A stretch of 64,000 nt of DNA from Ophioceras dolichostomum (Eukaryota > Ascomycota > Sordariomycetes > Magnaporthales > Ophioceraceae). Shown one piece after another: positions 1-8,558 of the stretch. Below the pieces are notes generated by a model. It had not been told where the DNA came from, ran no database searches, and saw only the letters and a program-made list of their open reading frames with translations. The translations under genes were made by a program, and so were the position numbers. The DNA lies in NCBI GenBank assembly GCA_003049485.1, contig PYST01000115.1, positions 1-64,000 of the forward strand, written 5' to 3'. The stretch's first letter is position 1, and every line of letters starts with the position of its first letter.

Positions 1-87
1 GAAAATTGGCTGTAGAATTTTCGATTATTCCATTGGTAGTGCTGCTGACCCATAACTACCCCTGACCCATAACTACCCCCTTAACTC
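1..87. mobile_element. Right terminus of a Fot1/pogo-type DNA transposon (truncated by window edge)
   Basis: The first 87 bases closely match the right end of the full element at 3905-5797. Both share a subterminal stretch and then two copies of a CATAACTACCCC-type repeat, ending in CCCCCTTAACTC followed by TA (88-89). TA is the usual Fot1/pogo target-site duplication. Only the end is visible, so its transposase, if any, lies outside the window. The small differences from the other copy (GACC for GGCT in the repeats, TTAACTC for TTGACTC) show it is a diverged family member. Confidence 0.75.
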
Positions 88-274
88 TATGGCATCAATT
101 GCAAATATTTAAGCGTCGCTTCAAGTACTCTTGGGGGTCTTAACTACCTAGAGAATTTCGTCTATTGCCTCGCCGGCCAACGTAGACCAACGACGGCTTT
201 GATGTATTGCTTGAAGAAGTAGGCCTGGATTTTAGGGGAGGGTGGAGAACTAGAAGAGGACAATTCCGAGGTTT

Positions 275-830
275 AGACCGATCGACTAAATGACCCGCCT
301 GCTGAAGCTCCTTCTGTATGACGAGGGAGAGATAGGTAGGGAGGAAAATAAGCGATGTGGGAAGGAGGACGAGAGGGAGACGGGATAGAGACCACCGCCT
401 GATGAATGAGGTGAACACTCACGTCGTCGTGGTACCGCCCGCCGAGATTAACGGTGTATATGTTCACCCCCCCTCCCCGTAATCCGCCCAGCTGTTCGTC
501 AGCGCCACCGGGGGCTTCACATCCGTCTTGAGCGTGGCGTCGACGACTTTATCAAAACCCGCGACGTTGATCGCGTAGGCGCGCCGTCGTCCTCCCACCA
601 CTAGAACACCGTCTCCGTGGTGGCGCCCCGCGCCCGCGCCTTCGCCCCCCGTACTGCGGCAGGCCGCTGGGGTCGTACGTGCGGTTTACTGTCATTGAAG
701 CCCCAGCCAGGGGGCCGAGGGAGAAGACGGCTGTGGTGGGTGATATTACTCGGCACCAAATGATGTCGCCCCAACCCTCACAGACGATGGACACGGGGAG
801 CCTGGAGAGGTAGTCCTCCGCAGGTGTCCC
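275..830 (-). pseudogene. Possible gene relic in two overlapping frames
   Basis: Read on the minus strand, two adjacent open stretches look protein-like. One runs from about 830 to 552 and contains CEGWGDIIWCRVISPTTAVFSL. The next, in another frame from about 590 to 275, contains RAYAINVAGFDKVVD and DYGEGGVNIYTVNLGGRY. They would read as one polypeptide only with a frame change near 580-640, where the sequence is C-rich. I do not recognise the family. It could be a decayed gene, two exons with an unrecognised intron, or chance. No convincing start codon is visible. Confidence 0.2.
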
Positions 831-2716
831 AGAGCTTCACAGCATCCTATCGTGTTATTTATCTTGATGCTGTTATTACCAACTCCAACTCCATCAGTGC
901 AGAGAAATGGAGAAAGCATCCGTCCTCATCACCACCTGGAGCCTGCAGGAACAGCCTCCAGTTCCCAAGACGACCAACCCAAAATGATGCACTTGCAGAC
1001 GGCCTCCGACCGAAGTCCAGGGGTATCTCTGTCTTGGCCCATCTTGGTGACCCCTCAGAATCCCGCCGCCACTGACCGTCCCTCCCGCAGACGCAGCGGA
1101 GACGGGGCCAAAGGACTGCGACGACTGGTATCGGTTCCAAGCCACAGACAGGGAGGAAAAACGTGACGTGCGAACGGACGGACTGTCACAGGGACTTTGC
1201 ATTTCGACATCTCATCACGTGTGATATAAGTCACGTCCACGGGTAAGGACGATTATGCTCGACAAGGCATCCCAAGCCCCCCCATGAGTCTTGCTCTCTA
1301 TGTTGAGCTGCATAATAGTACCAACTGTAGGTAGGCAGCCGCAAATTGTGACACTGGCTGCCTGCTTATTTCATTTAATGCTGTAGCTGGACACAGTTCT
1401 CCAAGCATCGGAGCTATCAAGGGAGGAGACAGAAGATGCCATGCATCGACCGGTGGTACGTACTTCGGTATGTGGAGGTACTAGCACCTACCTACAGGCA
1501 GGTAGGAAGACGGTTTGTCCGCATCCAGACCATGCTGACACTGACACCGACTCCGCTGACTGTCGTGCCTCCAAGCACGGCATGCGACATGGCGAGTTCA
1601 TGTGATAGACGCCTGACTTCGTTGTGGTCTGCAAGGATGAGTTGTGCTCTAGGGGCTCCTGTAGTATGATCCTGGTCTCGCTTGTTGCCTGGCCGGCGGG
1701 CTGGCTGGTAGGGGCGGGGAAGTCCATGCCTTGACGCCTTGAGTTGTGCACCCGGTCCAGGCGGTCCCCATGGAAGCCCTACCAGTCGTTTGGCATTTGC
1801 AGTTCCACTGCAGGTTTAATAGTTCAGTAGGCACGAGAGTCTTTCGAGATATGAAAATGAACTGGAGGGTGACTTTCATCGTGCAACGTCTTTCATAATT
1901 TGAACTTGATCGCCATGGCAGATCCGGCCTCAAAAATGCGTCTCCGGTTCGGTCCCGAACGATTGACCTTTGTGACATGAACGTCACACGTACGAGTACT
2001 TAGTTTTTGTTGTGGTTACACTACCGTGATACCACTGCTGCACTTAAAATTGTGCACAGCGCCGCCATTCTCCTCGAGGTTTTTGGTCACTGTCCGGGGG
2101 ACTAATCGACGCAAGTTTTTCAGCCCGAGCCTGCGCATGCTTCGACTCTTGTGCTGATGCAAAGCCGTATTTGCAAGTGCAGTAAGCCTCAAGCAAATTT
2201 ATATCCTTTAGTTCTGCCCATGATAGACTCACTGGGTAAAGGATTCGAGAGAGGCATACAATTAACAAAGGGACGCATTTAACAAAGGCACGTATAAAGA
2301 TCAGAATAGTATACAAAAGCTACGTACAAAGGCATTGTCTCGTACAATGGCATGGTCTCGTACAATGGCATGGTGGTCACGTACAAAGGCCACACGTGGA
2401 CAGGCCTCCCGAGGCCGCCTGCCCGTGTGGAAAGGAACAAAATGCATACCTAGGTAGGTACCCATCAAACAACCAATCATCAATTTGATAGACCTTTCCC
2501 TAGGTGGTAACAATGCGGACAGTCGTGCGCAGCGTAGGCCCCGGTGTTCCGGAAATTCGGCTGTGAACAGACTGACCACAGACCCCCCCCCCTCGAGGTA
2601 GCCCAGCTGAGTTGAGCATCAGGATGTAGACAAAAGGATGTCGCCATAGCCAGTACCTTTCCCGCTCTAGGCCTCCTGCCCCTCCAAGAAAACGCCTCGC
2701 TGCCTCGTTGCCTCGT
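831..2716. other. Intergenic region without a supportable gene
   Basis: Only short, overlapping open frames with no recognisable domain were found. The stretch holds a block of short direct repeats at about 2313-2390 (annotated separately) and CCTAGGTAGGTACC-type motifs near 2449-2462. Confidence 0.5.
2313..2390. repeat. Short tandem direct repeats, unit about 18 nt
   Basis: Four imperfect copies of a unit built on CTCGTACAATGGCATGGT follow each other: CTACGTACAAAGGCATTGT, CTCGTACAATGGCATGGT twice, and CACGTACAAAGGCC. They lie in non-coding sequence between the relic and the SDR-like gene. Confidence 0.6.
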
Positions 2717-3484
2717 TCAAGCCTCAAACGTGTCCTCTTTCTCCCTCCCCACCCGCGCAACAGCATCGACAACAGGCGTGTCCCCGCCAACAACATCAAA
2801 CGCCAGCCCAATCGTGTCCCTGTTCCCGATGCACTCGACAACCACCGCCGCCAAATCCGCGCGGTTCACCATCTTCCCCGTGAAGTGCACCCTCCCCGCA
2901 GCAACAGCGCCGACCCCATCCGCGTCGCTGAGCCCTCCCGGCCGCACAATAGTGTACTCTAGCCCCCTCCGCTCGTTCCCCCTCCTCAACTCCGTATCAG
3001 CCGCCAGCTTCGCGCGACACCACCGTCCCATCACCCCGCCCCACATCCGATCGCTCGCCTCGCGGTCCCTCTCGTCGTACCACTCCGGATAGGGCACCCT
3101 CTCGCGGTCGCGCAGGTCGAGCATCGACACGCTGACGAACCGCCTCGCGCCCTTCCCTGCAACAGCGCACGCGTCCATGGCCTTGATGGCGGCGTCGCGG
3201 TCGACGGCCTCGACGCGGTCCGGCTCGCGGAAGGGAGCGCCGGCGCACCACACCACAGTGTCGGGGGAGACGCGGCGCATCGCGTCTGCGAGGTCTGCGA
3301 CGGACGCTTCCTCCAGGGAGAGCACGATCGGGTGCGCGCCTAGCGAGCGCAGCTCGTCGGCTTGGGCCGGGTTGCGGATGATGCTGTAGATCGTGTGCGG
3401 GGGTTGCTGCGAGGGGAGAAGGAGGAGGCGCGTCACTTGCCTGGCGACTTTGCCTGCGCCGCCGAGGATGAGTGTCGTCGGCAT
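2717..3484 (-). CDS. Atypical SDR / NAD(P)-binding (NmrA- or NAD_binding_10-like) protein, 255 aa
   Basis: This single-exon gene encodes a Rossmann-fold protein. The N-terminus, MPTTLILGGAGKVARQVTRL, carries the glycine-rich GGAGKVA dinucleotide-binding loop. A VVWCAGAPF strand, an RRFVSVSML segment and the EYTIVRPGGLSD segment follow, in the order seen in atypical short-chain dehydrogenases of the NAD_binding_10/YwnB/BLVRB-like group. These proteins bind NAD(P)H and either reduce small substrates or sense redox state; the substrate cannot be told from sequence. The classical SDR YxxxK pair is not evident, as expected for the atypical group. The start at 3484 was chosen because the Rossmann strand begins at once and the context AAAAAAATGC is good. 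An in-frame upstream extension exists but is low-complexity and unlike the family. Confidence 0.82.
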   Translation of the reverse strand: MPTTLILGGAGKVARQVTRLLLLPSQQPPHTIYSIIRNPAQADELRSLGAHPIVLSLEEASVADLADAMRRVSPDTVVWCAGAPFREPDRVEAVDRDAAIKAMDACAVAGKGARRFVSVSMLDLRDRERVPYPEWYDERDREASDRMWGGVMGRWCRAKLAADTELRRGNERRGLEYTIVRPGGLSDADGVGAVAAGRVHFTGKMVNRADLAAVVVECIGNRDTIGLAFDVVGGDTPVVDAVARVGREKEDTFEA

Positions 3485-3904
3485 TTTTTTTCCTGTTCGT
3501 CCCGATCTTGGTGATTTTAGGCAACTGTCCACCTTTGCCTGAGGTGGGGAGAGAGATATTGTCCGGGTGTCGGAACTGCGATAGTGTGACGACCCGTGTG
3601 ATGAATGACGCTTTGAGCGCAAACCCAAAACTCCACCTTACATAATCGGGGTGATATCCTCTCACTGATGGTGATGAAAACACCCCCTTAGACAAGGAGG
3701 CACGACTGCACCGTCTACACCGAGTACACCGACCACAAGGACCACGCGTCACATTACCCACTGACGAGCGACACAGGTAGGCACGAGCTAGATGATTACT
3801 CCGTATATTGCGTAGATACTAAGTTACATCCAGGACGTCCCAAAAATGCTCAACCGGGCGAAAAAGTCACCTTTACAGACGCCGGCAAAACAACGGACGG
3901 TATA
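3485..3904. other. Intergenic region between SDR-like gene and transposon
   Basis: This is the presumed promoter and 5' leader of the minus-strand SDR-like gene. No gene or clear motif was seen. It ends at the TA target site (3903-3904) of the inserted element. Confidence 0.4.
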
Positions 3905-5797
3905 GAGTTGGAGGGGGGTTCTGAGCCAGGGGCAGTTATGAGCCAGCGAAAAATTTTTCCACCCCACCAAAAATCGGTGCTCTACAAAAATCGCCCCCTG
4001 GGCCTCCCAACAGCCGCGACTCGGCATTGAATGAAGCTATTTACATTTTGACTTCGTAAATCAATTATATTATGGATAATCTTCAATCTCCTGACTTGAC
4101 AAACGCTATCAACGAAGTGCTGGCTGGCACGAGCATCCGGAAGGCCGCATTGCGCTATGGGGTAGACCGCTCCACCTTGCGCGCCGGATTACCGGCACAC
4201 TCCCCCATCGCTTGGCCCATGAGGACCCACAGAGGTTATCGCGAGTACAAGAGGAGGATCTGGTATCATGGATTCTTCGTCAGGAGGCCCTGGGCTACGT
4301 TCCCACCCATCGCCAGGTATTCCGAGCGGCCTCGGCCATGGTAACTCTCAACGGTGATGATCAGCCCTTAGAGAAGGGCTGGACCAAGGGCTTTTTGCAC
4401 CGCAACGAGGCAGTAAAAACCAAAATGGGGAGGAAGATCGAGAACGCCAGGGTCAAGTCCGCAACCCCTGAAAATATCAATATGCTGTTCGACTTTTACA
4501 ACACCCTAGATTGGGTCAAACCCGAGCACATCTACAACGCTAATGAAGTCGGCTTCATGGAGGGGCAAGGGGTAGACGGTCTCGTGGTCAGGAGCTCTGA
4601 GACGTCCCCCAACGCGGTGGGAGTCAAAGCTAACGGGAATAGGACTTGGACCTCTCTGGTCGAGTGCGTAGACGCGAGAGGGAGAGCCCTGGACCCCCGG
4701 TGATCTTTGAGGCTGCTAGCATCCAAGATCAGTGGTTTTCCGACGAGGTCCTCGCCTCCCACCCCTCCTGGATGGTTACCTATTCGAAGAATGGATGGAC
4801 CAGCAATGATATTGCCCTGGAATGGCTAGAAAAGGTGTTCATCCCGCAGACAGAGCCTGAGCAGGGAGAAGCGCGGCTCCTCGTAGTAGATGGCCATGGC
4901 TCCCACACAACTGACAAGTTTATGGTCCACTGCTTCCTCAATCATATCTACCTCCTTTTCCTACCTGTCCACACCTCACACGTCACCCAACCGCTCGACC
5001 GGGGTGTCTTTTCCCCCTTAAAAACAGCCTACCGCAAGTATCTCGGCGACCTGGCTGCTCTGACCGACTCTGCCCCTGTGAGAAAGCTCAACTTCCTAGG
5101 GTGCTACGCAAGGGCGAGAACTGAAGGGCTGAGCGAGAAGAACATCAAGTCTGGCTTGAGGGTTCCCGGTCTCTACCCCAAGAACCGTCAGAAGTGCCTA
5201 GATAACGACCATGTGGCTATCGCTGCCCGCCAGGCCACCCCTGAGCCAACCCCTGACGCCAGCCTCCATGATATCGCCACCCCCAAGAGGGGCAGAGATA
5301 TTTTGGACCTTCTCAGAGGTCCTAAGGACAGCTCTTACAGTCGGAGAGTGTACCAGAAGGTGGCCCGCGCCTACGATCATCAGACGAGTGAGCTGGCCTT
5401 GAAGGACCGAGAGATCGCTGAGCTGAGGGCTCAGTTGGAGAGAGCCCAGGCCCGGAAGAGGAAGAAAGTTAAGCAAGAGCCCAACTTTCGAATTTCTTCA
5501 CTTGCTGGAATTGCCACCCAGCGCAATAGGGAACCGGAACAACGTCGAATTGCTGCAGCTGTCGAGGAGGTCAGGGGGTCCTCCAGTGAGGAGGAACGCC
5601 CTCCCGTACGGAGATCTAGGCGCTAGAGACGTCCTACCGCTCGGGCGATGGAGGCATGGGACTCTGATGATGATGGCGATTAATTTGCTATTTTTTGTGA
5701 ATTTTTTGCTTCAAATTTGGCTGCAATCTATTCCTTTTTACTTTGGTGCTCATAGTGGCTCATAACTACCCCTGGCTCATAACTACCCCCTTGACTC
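3905..5797 (+). mobile_element. Fot1/pogo-type DNA transposon, full length, with TIRs and TA target duplication
   Basis: Imperfect terminal inverted repeats of about 40 nt bound the element. The left end starts GAGTTGGAGGGGG and runs to GTTATGAGCC. The right end, reversed, starts GAGTCAAGGGGG and contains TAGTTATGAGCC twice. TA dinucleotides flank both ends (3903-3904 and 5798-5799), the standard Tc1/mariner-pogo target site. The internal transposase is on the plus strand and broken (separate entry). The length of about 1.9 kb is normal for Fot1-like elements. The left TIR has lost part of the first inner repeat, which suggests ageing of the copy. Confidence 0.88.
4072..5626 (+). pseudogene. 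Fot1/pogo transposase, disrupted by two frameshifts, first catalytic Asp lost
   Basis: The reading frame is spread over three frames. The N-terminal psq-type helix-turn-helix (SIRKAALRYGVDRSTLR) starts at 4072. The frame then shifts by one base near 4178-4186. The CENP-B-like HTH and the start of the DDE_1 domain run to about 4693. A second one-base shift sits in a five-C run at 4693-4699. The third segment runs to 5626 and holds the rest of DDE_1 plus a charged coiled-coil tail. Of the DD35D triad, the second Asp (VVDGHGSH) and third Asp (QPLDRGVF) are present with exactly 35 residues between them. The first is Asn (AAT, 4542-4544) in YNANEVGF, where the family has Asp before Glu. The copy should therefore be inactive. 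The Asp-to-Asn change is a G-to-A transition in a context compatible with RIP. Confidence 0.88.
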
Positions 5798-5799
5798 TA

Positions 5800-6490
5800 T
5801 TGGTTTCTCTTCTTCTTTTATTTCTTTTTTTTCGACGGAGGTGAGGTTCGACTCGCGACAACAGGTCCAGCAGATCGTCAAGAACCAGACGCCTAACAGA
5901 TCAGTCGCGGGCTCTTTTTTCTCATCAGCGCGCCGGAATGGGTCGTTGGTTATTTTCAGCATCCTCCATCATCAGAGTCGGGAGAAGATAGCGCTGGACA
6001 ATAACTAAGACGGGAGAAGATATAGAGGTCGGAGTTAGAGCTCTTCGACAGCCTTGTTCTCGGCGGGAATAGTCCTTCGGCTCTGCACGATCCATCGGCT
6101 CGCCACCCCGATGTCTGGGCACCCCACCCACAAGTCCTCTTTTAGGATTCTGGTTCTTCTTGGAGAGGGGAGGAAAGGAAGGGCAGTAGTTTGCTTGCAT
6201 CGGTGGAAATTGGAGCAAGTGCTCTTTCGTCGACCTCGGTCTGCTCAGCCGGAATGATTCCTCGACTATCATCAATCCGCTCGCTACCGCAATCTTCGGA
6301 GTGGAGGGAAGGGGGGTAAGGGGGCCTGTGTAGGAAGTGGGAGCAAGCTCTCCTACGACGACATTGCGTTCTCCTCAGCCGCAATGGCTCATCGGCACTC
6401 GTCATCAAAGTCGGAGCTAAGCTCGACAACTTGCTCAGCCGGAATGGTTCATCGGCTATCTATCACTGGGCGGAACGGGCCTTCAGCTTG
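5800..6490. repeat. Degenerate direct repeats, period roughly 60-180 nt
   Basis: Related blocks recur near 6055, 6240, 6372 and 6435, each containing a variant of CTCAGCCGGAATGRTTCATCGGCT, followed in three cases by a TATCATC/TCGTCATC segment. Two blocks are also preceded by related text (GGAGCAAGTGCTCTTTCGTCGAC and GGAGCAAGCTCTCCTACGACGAC). They lie just beyond the stop of the minus-strand gene at 6491-7168, so they may be in its 3' UTR. No gene was seen in this stretch. Confidence 0.55.
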
Positions 6491-7168
6491 TCAGGCCGCC
6501 GCTTTTCTCGCTGCCTTTTGCGTCTTTTTCGCCGCTCGACTCTCAATCTCCTTTCTGCGCTTTGTCGCCGCTTGTCTGTTAAGCTCCCTTCGACGCTGTC
6601 GCTGGGCTTCTCGGAGCTGCTCGCGGCCGACGTCCATCCAGGCGTAGTTCCCGCCTTTCCGGTTGAACCGCTGCAGGATGTCCAGCGGTGCAGCGCTTCG
6701 TGGAGACAGCTGCCGCTGCTGAGGGGCAGGCTGCACAGGCGCTGCCGCCTCCTGGACTTCATCCTCATCGTCGTCATCGAGGTCGATGGGATTGTCCCGG
6801 CTCCCTATCTGAGGAGCTGGTGGCTTGACGTGATTGGTCTTTGCTGACTGGGTGGCCTCATCCTCGTCCAGCTGTTCCTCAAGCTCTTTCTGCACCGCAT
6901 CCAAGTCGACGTCATCGAACTCGACGTCCGAGTCATCAGGCAGGTCGATAGAAGGGGTTGGTGATGCTGAAGCAACAGGAGGAACCTGGTTGCCCTCTGA
7001 CGAGAGACCAGTGGTGTTTATGCCCTCACCGCAGCTGGCGCGCGCCCTTTTGGGACTGGCCGTGCTATGATCGTCCTCGGCCTTGCGCTTGTTGCTTGGC
7101 TGGCGGCCTTCCGGGAGGCCGTCGCCCGGACCCGAGATGCTAGGATCAGCCCAGAAAGGAACAGACAT
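6491..7168 (-). CDS. Hypothetical nuclear low-complexity protein with SUMO-interacting-like motifs, 225 aa
   Basis: I do not recognise a domain. The protein is largely disordered. A bipartite nuclear localisation signal is visible at residues 26-44 (NKRKAEDD...SPKRARA). Two acidic stretches resemble SUMO-interacting motifs: SIDLPDDSD (73-81) and NPIDLDDDDED (126-136). A Gln/Pro-rich segment precedes a short ordered-looking stretch, LDILQRFNRKGGNYAWMDV (162-180). The C-terminus (181-225) is a very basic, Arg/Lys/Ala-rich predicted helix. The start at 7168 has an AAAAAATG context. The gene sits between the repeats at 5.8-6.5 kb and the p25 dynactin gene, both on the minus strand. A chromatin or RNA-associated role is an inference from composition only. 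Confidence 0.65.
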   Translation of the reverse strand: MSVPFWADPSISGPGDGLPEGRQPSNKRKAEDDHSTASPKRARASCGEGINTTGLSSEGNQVPPVASASPTPSIDLPDDSDVEFDDVDLDAVQKELEEQLDEDEATQSAKTNHVKPPAPQIGSRDNPIDLDDDDEDEVQEAAAPVQPAPQQRQLSPRSAAPLDILQRFNRKGGNYAWMDVGREQLREAQRQRRRELNRQAATKRRKEIESRAAKKTQKAARKAAA

Positions 7169-7795
7169 TTTTTGGCCGTCTGCAATAGAAGCAAGGAGGC
7201 TGAAATGCTGGATTGGCTGGTCAGGTGTTTCGGCTCTATGTGGCAGCTGTAGGCTGGCAGCGTTGTGAGGATGGAAAAGATGAATGAGGCAGCGGGTGGA
7301 GAGTAGTCGAGCAGGCTCTAGAGCTAGGGGATGGTGGTCCTTAAATGAGTCAAGTACCTAGCTCTGAGTTCGAAAACTAAAAGTCTGGCCACTCTGGACC
7401 GCCAAAATATCCCTCCTGACGCGCCTGTTCTGGTAGTCAGGGGGATAGAGAGTTTTCACGGCTGGAAAACTCTGCACGTCATGGATGGAAACTCTCTGTA
7501 TCCAGACTGTGCAGAGGCTACGAAGGGGAAGTAACGATTTCTTTGGGAAGGCACAAAGGCTGAGGGGGTGGTGCTGGTAAGCTTTCGGTCGACGAGGAAG
7601 AGAAAATTCACGATGCGATGCGGTAGGACAGCCACCACGAAGCGACATGTATGTAGGGAAAGTTCCCACTGGCAGGTCATCTCCTCTTCACCAAAGTTAT
7701 TTGGAGGGTAGTGGGCGACGTATCGCCATACTGAGACTGAGACTATTTACCTAATTAGGTACTAGTCTTTCCCACCCTCTACTGACACCAACCGA
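7169..7795. other. Intergenic region
   Basis: Presumed promoter of the hypothetical nuclear protein and 3' flank of the p25 gene. Only short shadow frames were seen. Confidence 0.4.
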
Positions 7796-8558
7796 TCACG
7801 GAGCCGCCGGTTGTGGGTTGTTCCCTACAGTCCTGTAGAGCTCTCTAAGCTCAAAGGCCGTGAGTCCACCCTCCGGTACCTCCCCGACGACCCGGGCCGG
7901 CCGCCCAGCCACGATGCTGAAGCTGGGGATGACGGTGTTGGGCGCGACGACGCTCCCGTCCAGAATGCGGACGTAGTCCTTGATTATGGCGAACTCCCCG
8001 ATGACGACATTGTGGCCGATGTGCACATAGTTTGCGATGGTGGCGGCCTGGACGACACTCCCCTGGCCGACAAAGACGTGATCGCCCATGCGGAGAGGCA
8101 TGTATGTGAAGGTACTAGTTGAGCGAGGCACAACGGTGACGACGTGGCGGGTCAGTTTTGCTCTGCTCGAGGAATTCGGATGCTCTCGGTGGAGCCTCAC
8201 TTACCCCTTGTACAAGCGTGCTGGAGGCCGCAGACTGGCGCCGCGGCTGAGGAAGCAATAACGGCCAATCGCAATGGCGGTTGTGTTCGCTGAACCCCCT
8301 GAACTGGACGATTGCTGGGGCGTCCGCGACAGATCGCCGCGGATCATGACCTCGGGCTGGATCACGGTTTTCCCTCCAAGCATGATGTTCTGGGTGCCGA
8401 CCAACGTAGCTTTGCGCGCAACTTTGTTGCCCGTGTCCTGTCAACGTGTGTTAGCATCGAGTGTGCGGAGTTAAATTGAGTTCATCAACGAGATGCTGTT
8501 GGCAGCGGATCCTAACCGTCTCAATGTACTCTCCCCTGGGCGCTCTCCTCGACGACAT
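7796..8558 (-). CDS. DCTN5: Dynactin subunit 5 (p25), 197 aa, three exons
   Basis: p25 is a pointed-end subunit of dynactin, the cofactor that lets cytoplasmic dynein carry cargo, early endosomes in particular, along microtubules. Exons are 8517-8558, 8205-8437 and 7796-8114 (594 nt in all). Introns are 79 and 90 nt. The first has a perfect TGCTAACA branch site and a GTTAGG donor. The protein starts MSSRRAPRGEYIETDTGNKV, matching the EYIET...GNKV start of animal p25. It then shows the left-handed beta-helix pattern: QNIMLGGKTVIQPEVMIRGDL, then MPLRMGDHVFVGQGSVV and IGHNVVIGEFAIIKDYVRIL, ending GRPARVVGEVPEG. An insertion rich in Ser/Gln (TPQQSSSSGGSANTT) interrupts the helix after IRGDL. The Neurospora equivalent is, from memory, ro-12. 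Confidence 0.93.
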
